Below, piece by piece: positions 1 to 10,423 of a stretch of 13,169 bases of DNA. Position 1 is the stretch's first letter; the number at the start of each line of letters is the position of its first letter. The DNA lies in assembly GCA_001970855.1 (NCBI GenBank), contig LSSN01002745.1:1-13169 (forward strand). Reading direction: 5' to 3'. This DNA is from Smittium culicis (Eukaryota > Kickxellomycota > Harpellomycetes > Harpellales > Legeriomycetaceae). A program made the translations under genes and the position numbers. Under the pieces are notes generated by a model that saw only the letters and a list, made by a program, of their open reading frames with translations, searched no databases and was not told where the DNA came from.

Positions 1-44
1 TGTCGTAGCGGAGATTAGCAAAGCGATAGAACAAAGAAAGCATC

Positions 45-84
45 TAATCAAAGAATCATCATTATAATCAAAGAGATGATTAAC
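45..84. repeat. Two-copy imperfect 20-bp tandem repeat
   Basis: TAATCAAAGA occurs at 45-54 and again at 65-74, exactly 20 bases apart, and the bases after each copy are partly alike. It lies inside the LTR-like segment, where transcription-control sites of a retroelement would be expected. That role is inference only. Confidence 0.5.
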
Positions 85-126
85 CTAGTTTTATTACAAA
101 GAGTTTTAATACTGTTGTGAGTTTTT

Positions 127-140
127 ATAGGAAATCCTAT
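127..140. other. Small hairpin inside the LTR-like segment
   Basis: ATAGG at 127-131 and CCTAT at 136-140 form a perfect 5-bp stem around the loop AAAT. It is followed at once by a CTCTCTTTG stretch. A structural element in an LTR transcript is possible, but the stem is short and could be chance. Confidence 0.3.
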
Positions 141-268
141 CCTCTCTTTGTGAATTTTGATGATTCGCCAAGTTTATTATTATTTATTTCACATCTATAT
201 TTTTTCTTTCTTTTTACTCGAAAAATTCTACTAACCTTTCTATTCTAATACTTTATTTTATCACTACA

Positions 269-2390
269 AGAAAAAATACTATTGTTTATTATTATTATCA
301 TTAGTGAAGAAATGAGCTATATAAAAAGCACAATTTCCTTCCAAAATGGGGGAATATATCGAGTTTTGAATAATACACAAATAAACATTATTATAAACCA
401 GTCGAATTTATTGTTTTTATATCTCATAAGTATTAGAAAAGTTTTAAATTGAACCAAAGGAAAAACCTAAAACCAAATATCAAAGTTCTAGGAGGAGTAT
501 TGGGAATACTCCGAAAAATAGTTATATAATTTTTTTTCCTTGAAAGTATTATATTAAATAGCTTTTTAGATGGATATACAAGATACTTTAATTTTTTATA
601 AAGAACGCGAAATAAATATCTCTGAAACCATATGATCTTGATAATATGATAGCAAATTATCAAAAAAATTTAATTATGTTGCTATATCATCCTTTATTTT
701 CAAATAATATAATGAAATCAGTTAATAATTTTGAGGTTTTGGAGGGTAAATCTGACTCTTTTTTTTTGTTATTTGGGGATTCATGTTTCTTCAGCTTAAG
801 TATTTACACTTTCAATTATTATTTAATCACCTATATAGATTTAATATTATTATTTGGGGTTATAAATTTTTAATTTAATAAAATTTATAATCGTTTATAA
901 AAATAATATGTAATACAATGATGGGTGAAATGTGGATTGAATCAATAGAATCAATTTTTAAACTCGCATTTCCATGCTTGATTTTCTTTTTTACAAATTT
1001 CATTGATTTTTTTTTCATAATATTTCTGAGTTTTTGCGAATTCTCTGCCCTTTTATATTGTTATTTAAAATTCAGATTCATTAATTACTCGATTCATTAA
1101 AAACATACATTTTCTTGGCATATTTATTTACAAATAAAATCTTTCCATTTATTTCTTTGTGGTAAAATTTTCATAAACTTCTTTTTATACATTTAAACAC
1201 TTTTTATTTACTATTTTATCATGAATATATAGGAAAATAAATAAAATTAAAGGTGTATAAATAATTTACATATATATTTATCCAAGCAATAGAAAAATAA
1301 ATAATGCTATTAAATAATAATATCAAATCATCTAAAAAATCATGACACATCCTATTTTTCTAAATTGTGAACTCAATTAATAGAATTTATAAATCATATA
1401 AAATTTTAATATAATTAAATTCCAATTTATACCAAAAAGGCTATTATAAAGTGTGAGAATAGCACTTTATTTGAATAGAAAGTAATGGTGATAAATAATT
1501 ATTCTGATTTATCAAAAGAGTATCCAATAAAAAATATAACATTGAAAATTTACAGGAAAATAATTTCTGGAACTTAAATAAAATTTTAATTGTTATGAGG
1601 GCTTCATAAACTTTAAAATAATTTATTATTTTCCATAACTGAATTATTTTTAATTTTCATCAGTTTTATATAGAATATACAAATTCATTTTATTTTTAGT
1701 ATATAATAACAGGCCTAGTCCTTAAAATCGAAATTTTTTTTATTAAAATATTCAATAAACTATCACATTCAGTAAAAAATCAGAAATATAACATCTAAAT
1801 ATTACACATGTCATTTAGAAAATTTTCTTCAATGGTCAAATATATTTAAATTGATGATCAATATAAATAAATGAGAATTAAAAAACTTTTTTCAGATTTC
1901 AAAAATAAATTAACAACATTTTTTTTCAGATAAATATTTCCGTATAGAAAATTAAGGCTAAATATAACAGGTAAAACTTATAAAACTAATTTTATACTAA
2001 AAATTTGTTATATTATTTAGAATAATTACTAATTAACAAGCAAAAGATTAATGAATTATGATAAAGAGCCCAAAAATACGAAAAACGCTAGAAATTAAGT
2101 CTAAAAGCAAAAAATCATGAGCTGGGCTTCCACATTCTCAATTTTTTCACGAAAAGAAAAAAAATATTCTATAGTAGAATTTATTAGCATTCCATATTAC
2201 AATATATAAAATTATTCATAGAATTATTATAGAAATTTGTTCCATAAAATTTTTTTGACTAAACTATAATCACAAAAAACACCAAGATTCATCTACGTAT
2301 TTGATTCGAGGTAAAATCATATATGGTTGAAATAAATATTTTAATTTTTGCAGAAAATTGATACATAATCTTTAAAATGTGGTATTAAAT
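269..2390. other. Gene-poor AT-rich region
   Basis: No reading frame here has support as a gene. The open frames at 616-873 and 918-1100 (plus) are hydrophobic and Phe/Leu/Ile-rich, as translations of T-rich DNA usually are. They match no family I know, and their length is not remarkable for this base composition. A short minus-strand frame from an ATG at 2191 to about 2102 (29 residues, containing REKIENVEAQL) looks protein-like but is too short to support. A 43-base GT...AG stretch at 2311-2353 (GTAAAA to TTTTTGCAG) resembles a small intron, but neither flank stays open in a matching frame. Confidence 0.6.
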
Positions 2391-2393
2391 TAA

Positions 2394-2759
2394 TTCCATA
2401 GCAGCAGAAATGAGTTCTTTATTCGTTTACTTTTAATTAAATATATTTCAGATAATTATAATTATGAATTAAATTTTAACAGAGTAAGAAATCTTTTGGA
2501 GTGCTTTGAGATATTAGATTCACTTTTAAATGTAATTAATGAAACAATCTCAATGAATTTGCTAGATCCAGCTAGTTTTAAAAAGCTTAAATTCCACAGT
2601 GCTTATATGCAGTGTAAAACTCATTTATATATAAGATTCTTAGCGAAAAAAAAATTTTTTAGCTTAATATTATTTGACAACCAAAAAAAAAAAAATTATT
2701 TCAATTTTCTATTCATTTTATTAATTATGTTCATCTTATTATTTTCATTTTCTAAATAA
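2394..2759 (+). CDS. Unidentified open frame with hydrophobic C-terminus, possibly a last exon
   Basis: The frame is open for 121 codons after a TAA at 2391-2393, which is long for DNA this AT-rich. It has no ATG until 2553, from which 68 residues would be made. The N-terminal half is polar and helix-like, with Cys at two places (the stretches LLECFEILDSLL and YMQCKTHLYIR). A lysine cluster is followed by a strongly hydrophobic stretch of about 18 residues (FNFLFILLIMFILLFSF) that ends two residues before the stop. Such an end would suit a tail-anchored membrane protein. Because the open part precedes the first ATG, it could be a terminal exon: an AAATATATTTCAG acceptor-like site ends at 2451 in the right place. 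I recognise no family. A chance frame or the remnant of a dead gene is equally possible. Confidence 0.25.
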   Translation, partial: FHSSRNEFFIRLLLIKYISDNYNYELNFNRVRNLLECFEILDSLLNVINETISMNLLDPASFKKLKFHSAYMQCKTHLYIRFLAKKKFFSLILFDNQKKKNYFNFLFILLIMFILLFSFSK

Positions 2760-3060
2760 ATCAACTACTTTTTCTTTACTATTAATTTTTGATGAAAATT
2801 TAAATAACACAGCATCAAATTATAGAATGAATCCATCATAAAAAAATTTCCATAATATATTAGCGAAAGCAAATTAAACAGATACAAAAACAAACTTTAA
2901 GGTTTTTATACGCAATTATCCGCAAGAAAAAAAAAATTTATGTTATGTAATTCAACAAATAAACAAAAAAAATCCTTTATTTTATCATAAAAAATTTAAT
3001 TAAGATTTTAGATAATATAGAAAAAATTATAACTTCTATATATTATGATCATATAAAAAA

Positions 3061-3445
3061 ATAAGGCATAGAACTGTTTAAGAAAGCTGGTATGATGATA
3101 AATTAGGGGTACCATACATGAAATTTACCTTTTCGTGGCGTATGGGGTAGTTTGTTAAATATGAGCGAAAATAAAAAGTACAAGAGTATGTAAAATATAT
3201 ATGGATCGGCGAAAAATTAAACCCTATCTCTTCATATACTTTTTTAGGCCCTTCCTCAAGTCCGCGGCAGTAGAAAAATGCGATAAATGATTCAAGAGCC
3301 ACGGCTTATAATCCAGGAGCCGCAGGGTTACATATATTTTATATTATGGAGCCTTCTGGGGGTTTTTTTTATATAAATTTACCGGATTTGGTAAATACTC
3401 ATTTTTATGCCTATCTACAGGGTTGTGGACGCATTTTATAATATC
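3061..3445 (-). pseudogene. GC-richer island with broken, transposase-like minus-strand frames
   Basis: This stretch is visibly richer in G and C than its surroundings (for example TCCGCGGCAG near 3260 and several GGGG/CCCC runs), so it probably has a different origin or has been under selection. On the minus strand, one frame over 3302-3078 reads ...LESFIAFFYCRGLEEGPKKVYEEIGF... and has no ATG start. It recalls the helical segment after the zinc ribbon in ISXO2/IS1016-like (Merlin-type) transposases, where an aromatic-rich helix precedes an E..G turn motif. Upstream, a second frame (about 3445-3350) reads CVHNPVDRHKNEYLPNPVNLYK before a stop. The DDE catalytic residues, terminal inverted repeats and an intact frame were not found. 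The family assignment is from memory of a pattern, so it is weak. A structured RNA is the main alternative, but I see no known RNA motif. Confidence 0.25.
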
Positions 3446-5724
3446 TGTATATCAATTGGGAAAAAATATATAATAAGTATTAAATAATATAAAACTAGCC
3501 TTGTTTTCGAAGAACTTGAGGAGTTATAATTTATTAAAATTTCTATTTAATGGTCTAAAAATTTCAAAAATATTATTTAAAATCGATAAATATCTTATTT
3601 AATCACAAATATGATAGATTAAACCATTTATGGTGATTATTTAAGCTATGAAAATATATCACAGTGATGAATACGCTTTAGTAATGAAGCTAAATATTTT
3701 CTTAGGTATAATCTGAGTATATCTAGTTACTAATAAAAATATCTTATACTTGGAAATTACATTTTCAAAGATTCTTTATTATAGTACCGTGAAAATTAAC
3801 AAAAAAAATAAAAATAAGATAAATGATATAATGAGCTAAAATAAAAAATCAATTCATTGAAGGCTCTTTAATCACAGCTCAGATATAATTTTTAATAATA
3901 ATAAGAAAATATTATAATTTAAATATTCATTAGTATTGAAAAAAAATGATATGGGAACTTTTTGAAAACTTTTTTGCTTTTATGAAGGAATTTTAAATTC
4001 AAAAATTAGAAATATCGAGTAAAATTAACGATGATCGAAAAAATTCAGTTTAAAATAAATTCTTAATTCAAATATCGAATAATTTAATAAAAAATGGTCT
4101 TAAATGTGAATTGATATTATCCTTCAATGATCATCTATACAATAACTAATATTTAATCGAATAAATAAAAGGATATTTAGAAAAAAATTTTTTCTTCCAG
4201 ATGGTACGCTCAATATTATAAATAGTAATCTACTTAGATATTATAAAATAATTACCTCAATAATATTTTTAAATCTACATGAAAATAAAACCAAAAAACT
4301 TTAGATTAAAGGAATATAAAAAAAAAAAAAATTAAAAATAACTTTATATATTAGGAATTTTGAAGCTATAATTTAAGCGACAAGAATGGAATTTATTATA
4401 ATACTGATCTCCATTATTTATACCTGAATAAAATTTAAATTATAAAACTTATTTATTAGGAATGTATTTTAGGTACAATTCTCATTGTATGATGCATAAG
4501 GATTCAAAGAAACTGAAAATTATTTCGTAGAGCTTAGCTGAATCTACTGGTTCTCAGAATAAAAAATAGTGGCTCCTTACGCACTTAATAGTAAACTTAA
4601 TCAGTGGAAAATATAAATTTAATTTAAAAAAAATGAAAAAATGTCTGTATTTTATTATTATGCATCAAAATTATGCTATTGAGATTATTTAATCATCTTT
4701 AATTAGTAAAAGTTGAAAAAAAGTACATATTAACCAAATTAAAATTAAAATATCCAATAATTAATAATTAAATTTAACTAAGTTGATTTTTTAAGTCTCT
4801 ATCCTTTAGTTTTATATTGATAATTGAACATCATTGATTTGAATTCATATTTTTTTTAGTTCTTAAAAACTATATCAAGATTAAAAAGGCTTAAATGATT
4901 ATGGGATATAAATCAATGGTATAATAATTTATTTAGAATCTCTAACGGATGATAATTAAAGTAAAATTAGAATCAAAATTAATAATAAACAATTTAATTT
5001 GTAAAAATGAATGTGCTAAGTTTTAATCTAAAGCATAAAATTTTCTAATTTTTATAATTAAATTTTAAATTTGATAAAAAATTAATTTTTAGTTAGTTTA
5101 AATTTTCAACTAGTTGAGTCATTAATTTAGAGTGAGAGATGATTTATATATTCGTCATCGCATAAATAACTTAAAATGTCTAAGTTTAAATCTTTTATTT
5201 AACATTAAAATTCAAGAGAAATAATTAGATCAAAGTAAAAATGACAGAATAATAGCTAAAAAGGTAATTTTTTCCTTAATAAAATGAAGAAAATAATATA
5301 AAACACAGATAATTTGTATATGAATTTGCAGAAAAATAGGAGTAAAATAAAATGATATTAATTTTTCAAGCCTTTTTGAAAATATGTAAAACCTTATTTG
5401 CGTATTATAAAAAAAATAAGGCTCAAAACTGGGTTTTAAAATTAAATAATTATAATTTAGCCATTTTAAATAATTTTTATTTCAGAATATATAAGATAGA
5501 ATCTATTCTTTTGAATATTTTCTAAGATAGCTCAAAAAATTACTTTTTTTTAAGATATTACTTGAATTGCAATTGATATTTATTTTTTACCCTGCATATT
5601 ATATTCAATTACTAATAGATAAAAAATTAATTGAAATTTTAAAGTTAGACCAAATGTGTATTTTCTTTTTATAAATGAAATCAGGAAAAATAATTTTATT
5701 TAAAAATAATTGATCAATTTATAG

Positions 5725-5773
5725 CCCGCTTTAATTATTTATAATAGTTTTTTCTATGTAACCTTTTAGCGGG
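5725..5773. repeat. GC-rich 6-bp inverted repeat in AT-rich DNA
   Basis: CCCGCT at 5725-5730 and AGCGGG at 5768-5773 are reverse complements separated by 37 AT-rich bases. The two arms are nearly the only G/C-rich words within several hundred bases, which is why they stand out. The stem is short and the pairing breaks down beyond it. A small structured transcript is conceivable but unsupported. Confidence 0.3.
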
Positions 5774-6063
5774 GTTTCTTTCTTGAATAAAAATATAATG
5801 AAGCGAATTTATTATTTTTTTCTCTTTCGTGATTTTTTTTAGGAATTACTTTTTAATTTTCAAAGATATAAGCTAAAATTTAAAATTATTATGATATTAT
5901 GGACTTTTTTAAACTAAAAAAATTAATTACACGTGTAAAGTGAGCTTAATTTGACATCAATAACTATGTATCGAAAATATATTTATAAAAAAGATGTAAT
6001 TCTAGAAATTATTTAGTAATTTTTACAGCTTTAGCATTTGATATGGTCACGTTATATTAATGG

Positions 6064-6095
6064 ATATTGCAATTTAATATAAAAAAGTGCAATAT
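6064..6095. repeat. 8-bp inverted repeat
   Basis: ATATTGCA at 6064-6071 pairs with TGCAATAT at 6088-6095 across a 16-base loop, and a T-run follows. It could form a hairpin. No gene lies near enough to give it a role, and short AT-rich palindromes are common by chance. Confidence 0.3.
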
Positions 6096-6484
6096 TTTTT
6101 ATTATATATAAAATAGTAAAATAATAGCTAGTGGTATATTATCATTGCATCATTCATTTTTTCATTCTTATAGAAATTCTGATATTTAAAATTAAAAGAT
6201 AAAATTCATTTTTGACAAATGGATTTAATTCTATATTTTTTCAGTGTAAAGTATTTATTTTAATAATATAGTTAACTAAATAAGATATTTCTAGCAAAAA
6301 TTCGTTATTTTATCTTATTTAAAACTTAATATAAGATCATCATTATAGTTTTAATTAGATCTTTTCTTAATATTATTAGGTATAAGACTATTTTCATACA
6401 TTAATTTTATAATTAAAAAATTATTTTTCTTTATCAGGTTTAATTTAATAATTTAGAAAGAATTTAAACGATAATTTAATAATA

Positions 6485-6535
6485 ATTAAATAATACCAGG
6501 GATAATTAAAATCAATTTTATTAAATAATACCAGG
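6485..6535. repeat. Exact 16-bp direct repeat, 35-bp period
   Basis: ATTAAATAATACCAGG is present at 6485-6500 and again at 6520-6535. The shared ACCAGG is unusual in such AT-rich surroundings, so a local duplication is more likely than chance. No function is apparent. Confidence 0.6.
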
Positions 6536-7169
6536 AAAAACGAATAAATGCTCATAAAAATTGAGCTAATTTTCCTAAAAAGTCGTACCAATAATAATGT
6601 ATCTAAAAAAAAAGGTTTTGAAAGAATTTATAAATTGTCCGATTTCTGTTGATAATTAGTCAAATTGAATTTTGTGATTATTTATCAATTCGCTATTGAT
6701 ATATATATAAATAAAATATATCGGAAATGATAGAGTAAAATTTTTAATACTTTATTTTGAATATGAAAAAACTTCATAAAGTTTAGATTATGTAAATTTT
6801 AGAAATAAATTTGGCTGTAAATTTAAATTATAATTAAAGAAAATTTTATATTTATACAATTAATCTTTTTAATGGTTTAGATCACATTAAATTTTTTGAA
6901 TGATGAAATATTTATGCTATTTCATGGATATAAGAACGTGATATTAACTTTATTTTTTAGGAAATTAAAGTCAAAAAATTAAAATTTATATTATTATACA
7001 AATCACATAATTTTTATTTTTGATTTCATCCACAATTTTTTTGTAATCTTTAAGTTTCGTAAAAAAATTTCTATAACTAATTCGGCTAATAAAAAAAATT
7101 TTTATTATAAAATTGTGTAATATTTAAAAAGCTAAATAAGAAAAAAAAAACATTCCCGGTCGATTTGAG

Positions 7170-7175
7170 TTTATT
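7170..7175 (-). promoter_or_regulatory. Candidate polyadenylation signal AATAAA
   Basis: On the minus strand AATAAA lies about 23 bases after the TAG stop of the large gene (7200-7198), where a eukaryotic 3'-end signal would be expected. The hexamer is frequent in AT-rich DNA, so only its position supports it. Confidence 0.3.
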
Positions 7176-7197
7176 AAGTGCTTAAAATTGGAATTAG

Positions 7198-10100
7198 CTA
7201 CAGCAATTGACCTCCAAATCGTAGCATAGGCATTCTGGAAGAGTTTTTAAAAGGCTCTGAAACAATAAGCTGGTGACCATTAGATACAATTTTATTGTTA
7301 TGTGATAGATAGTTAGATTCTAATACTTTAATATAAATATATTTTGCTTTAATTCCATGATTAAAAATTATCATTTTGTCAAACCCATTCTTTTTATTTA
7401 AATCGACAAAACATATTGGCAGTGGATGGTATTTACTTTCATTGTTTCTAGACCTTTTAATGTCTAAAATAAGGCTTTTATAACTGTCGTATGTCAATTT
7501 ATCATATTTTTTGAAATGTTTTTCTGGGATATTTTTTTCTGAGGCAAAAATTATAAACTTGTTAGCGAAGAAGCAGTTATTATACTTGAAGTCAATACTG
7601 AAATAAATCCATTTTATCAAGTTTGTTTTAATATTCTTAGAGCCAACTGTAGTAAGTATTAATTGAATGCTAGAGCTTTCTTTATTATTTGGGAAAATAA
7701 ATGATAAAAAATCTGTTCCTTTAATAGGTTCGCGTATTTTTAATTGCTTTACTTTGCACAGGATGTTGATAAAAGGAAGCCCATTATTTACAACTGATAA
7801 AATATTGAAATCTAATTCATCCTTGAGTACGTTGGATTCAAATTTTTCAGCATTAAACGAACCATTTTCTACCAAGGATATGATTTTTTTGGTGTTATAA
7901 AGCTCGTTCAAATTTACTTCAGAGTAAGTCTTTGTATTTTGGTAGTTTATTGGATATTCTTTTATGATTTTAACAGGCTCTATATCTTCTGTGAATATTT
8001 CAATTTTATCTGAGCTATAATTGTCACTAGCAGTATTATCATTTCTATTATTGATATTAATCTTCAAACTTCCATCAAAGAAGCTATATTTTCCTAATTT
8101 TTTTGAGTTACACGAATCTAAATTATCTAAAAATTGATATTTACAGCATACTCTTGTATAGCAATAGTTAGAAATAAAAAGTACGCAAATGGCCTTATTA
8201 TTTATCTCGCACATTTTTGTTTCGACAAGAATATTCAAATCACCATCTGAGCTGTAAGTAGATTTCTCGTTATCCAAAAAAAAATTCTCAAAACAAAATT
8301 TCACCATATTATTAGGTTTTTTAACCGCAAAAAAAAACCAATCTGAAGTAGATTCAATGATTTTATTTATTTTTGTTTGCTTATTTTCTAGTATTTTATT
8401 ATCTGAGTTTGATATAAAATATGAATTTTTAATATTTTCACCTACATCAGTGTTTTCTCTATTTTGGAGTTTTATTTTATTCAAATCTATACTAATACCC
8501 AATGGAAGCGGGTAAAAATATATAGAGTTAATATTATAAGGGATTTTAAATCCCGAGAATATATAACTCTCTCGGTAAAAATTACACAGCCTTCGCTTTA
8601 TTTTATTCAAATCAAAATTTTTATTAGTAATCGTATCTTCAAAGGTAAAAAATTCTGTATCCGAATACAAGAATTTTTGAACTTTTAATAATTGGGAAGG
8701 AGAATCTATGTCTAAGTATTCACTTATAACAGATGTTAAAAAAGATAAGTTCGTTTGATATTCAGAAATGCAATATTTCATAGCTCTGAAAGTTACATGG
8801 ATGCTGTTATCAGTCAAAAAATTTCTGTTAAATTCTCTTTTTTTTTTTGAAAATAATTCTAACGAATTTAGTAGTATTTCTAAGTTTATCATTAGAAATA
8901 GGAGATATACCAAAGTTTTGATGCTCTTTTCTTCACTTGAATCTGAATTAAGTAAGAACAAATCATAATAAGAAACATATTGAGAATTTTCTTTCTTTTC
9001 TATTACATCAGTTCTCTCTATTTTATCGGCTGAGCCACTATTTATGAGAGAAAGGATAGTTTTACCACCTGGTTGATTCGTTTTTAAAAGATTGGAAATT
9101 GAAAATTCATCGTTTTGGTAAAATTTTCTTTCTGGATCGTTTTGTTTGTTTAATGTAATATTTTGATCCATTTTGCTGCAATTTTGAATTAAATTCATGT
9201 AATTATCATAATATAAATTATTATTTTCTTTAATAAAAGTGCTCGGCAGGTCTAATGAAATTTGTATTTCTTTATTTTCTTCACAGGGGGCTACACTTTT
9301 GATGAAAAAATCATCATTTGTTTTTTTGAAGCTTATTTTTTTTTCATTTTCAGTATTTTTGATATTTTCTGCATCGAGAGTAGTTTCATTAAAAAAATAA
9401 TTTTCAAATAAATCAAAAGATGAGGCTTTAGATAAAGAATTTTTTGAGTCCATTATTATATTGCAGCTATGATTTGTTAAACCATTAATGTACGGCTCAT
9501 TTTCTTTTCCTTTATTGATTTTAATACTTTTTGAATCTTTTATATCTTTAATGATACCAAATTCTGACATTATAGTTTCATTAAATTGGGCAGTCGTATT
9601 CTGAGGTTTAAGATCAATAATAGTAGAACGTTTATTTATACTTGCTTTTTTATCTATGTCGTAGAAAATTTCGCAGTTTTTATATATCTGATCCTGTTTA
9701 TCGGAAAAAACTAAACACTTTCCCTGTTCATCAGAGTAGAAATGCGCATTATTATAATCCGAACCGATTATTTCCATACTAGGTAAATTTATATCTAAAC
9801 CTTGATTATTTCCAGTTATTTTATTCCTCTTGTAGCTGCATTCTGGGTAATTTTTGGTATTTTTATCAAAAATATCGGAAAATACCCTCAGTGGAAATTT
9901 TTTATTTAAATTTTTGATTAAAGGATAATAACTATAATAATTCTTTTCAAATAAGCTCTCCAAGGAAAAATCATCAAAAAAACACTCATTCAGAGCGGCT
10001 GAGTGATTTAAATCATCGTCGCTTACATTTTGATGATTTATTATTTCTTTGGGATTTTTATTGGTGGTATCATGAAAATTTCCCTCAGCAACAGAGTAAT

Positions 10101-10334
10101 CGAATTTCTGGCCATTATAGCTGTTATTTTTTAGTTCTAAAGAATTTTCATTAATTGATTTATTTATCTTTAAGCCCTTTGTGTAGGTAGGTTCTTTAAC
10201 ATCCATTTTATATTCTATATTATCAGCAATCGTGTTTTTTAAATTAATTTCTGATAAAGAAATTAGATTCTGCGGATGGTAACTTTGATCTTGAAATGAT
10301 TTATTTATATTAAAATCGACGGTATAGCTAATAT
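7198..10334 (-). CDS. Exon 2 (C-terminal part) of a large Asn/Ser/Lys-rich protein of unknown function
   Basis: This is the main coding exon, ending in TAG at 7200-7198. Read alone it gives 1002 residues from an ATG at 10206. However, the frame stays open and coding-like for 44 more codons upstream with no other ATG, and an acceptor ATTAG at 10339-10335 would open it at 10334. Joined to exon 1 it supplies residues 356-1400. Up to about residue 820 of the joined protein the sequence is low complexity: Asn, Asp, Ser, Lys and Glu, probably disordered. After that come a hydrophobic helix (LVYLLFLMINLEILL, about 830-844), a mixed alpha/beta region, a small Cys cluster (CYTRVCC, near 1080) and a C-terminal stretch with KAKYIYIKVLESNY (about 1351-1364). 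That last stretch faintly recalls a galactose-binding or discoidin-type beta-strand. I do not recognise the family, and see no catalytic motif, signal peptide or clear membrane protein layout. Coding is very likely on length alone. Confidence 0.9.
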
Positions 10335-10423
10335 CTAATTATATAAAATTTATGTTTACTGTTATTATTTTAAAATTTTAAAAACTTTGAATAGCGCAAA
10401 TAAAAAAAATTCTAAAAAATTAC
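10335..10423 (-). other. Predicted spliceosomal intron (89 bases)
   Basis: On the minus strand the segment begins GTAATT and ends ATAATTAG. A TAATAAC word at 10367-10361 matches the TACTAAC-type branch point at six of seven bases, with the branch A 27 bases before the acceptor. Splicing takes the codon split g|at (10424 and 10334-10333) to GAT and continues the upstream frame into the downstream one without a shift. Unspliced, the upstream frame ends at a TAA inside the intron (10367-10365), and the downstream frame is closed at two places within the segment. The intron translation (FLEFFLFALFKVFKILK) is oddly hydrophobic against an otherwise polar protein, which also argues it is not exonic. 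Confidence 0.65.

Larger units (their letters stand above)
1..268. mobile_element. Possible LTR (solo or 3' LTR) of a retrotransposon
   Basis: The segment starts TGTCGTAG and ends ACTACA at 263-268, so it has the TG...CA ends of a long terminal repeat with a short imperfect inverted terminus (TGT/ACA). Its left 170 bases are clearly less AT-rich than what follows. They carry several CAAAG motifs (19, 32, 49, 69, 97) and one inverted copy (CTTTG, 146-150). The right third is pyrimidine-rich, as in many yeast Ty-type LTRs. No primer-binding site follows 268 and no gag or pol frame is seen, so it would be a solo LTR or the 3' LTR of an element lying left of the window. A second copy is needed to prove it, and none lies in this window. 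The window starting exactly on the repeat fits a contig broken at a repeat. Confidence 0.35.
3446..7197. other. Long gene-free AT-rich region
   Basis: About 3.7 kb with no frame long enough or distinctive enough to call a gene on either strand. It holds homopolymer tracts (a run of A around 4318-4330), many TTTAAT/AATTTA words, a two-copy 16-bp repeat (6485-6535) and two modest inverted repeats (5725-5773 and 6064-6095). One frame at 4432-4690 (plus) is broken only by two TAG codons before a TAA; I treat it as chance. I see no tRNA T-loop, no snRNA motif and no transposon ends. Confidence 0.6.

Noticed and set aside
433..663. Minus-strand 76-codon frame
   Set aside because: Opens on TTG with no ATG, is made of Ile/Phe/Lys/Tyr as expected of AT-rich DNA, and matches nothing I know.
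616..1100. Two plus-strand frames (616-873 and 918-1100) as small membrane proteins
   Set aside because: Hydrophobicity comes from T-rich codons. Neither length nor residue pattern exceeds chance, and no conserved motif is seen.
2311..2353. 43-base GT...AG segment with TTTTTGCAG end, considered as an intron
   Set aside because: The sequence after the acceptor closes within a few codons in all frames, so no coding exon can be joined.
4432..4690. Plus-strand frame interrupted only by two TAG codons, considered as evidence for TAG read as an amino acid
   Set aside because: The large gene ends in TAG and uses CAA and CAG for Gln with no internal TAG over about 1400 codons, so TAG is a stop here. 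A stretch without TAA or TGA of this length is expected a few times by chance.
7667..8968. Plus-strand frames of 66-77 codons lying inside the large gene (7667-7900, 8464-8688, 8768-8968)
   Set aside because: They are antisense shadows of a 1000-codon coding exon, have no family resemblance, and are short enough to arise from the codon composition of the opposite strand.
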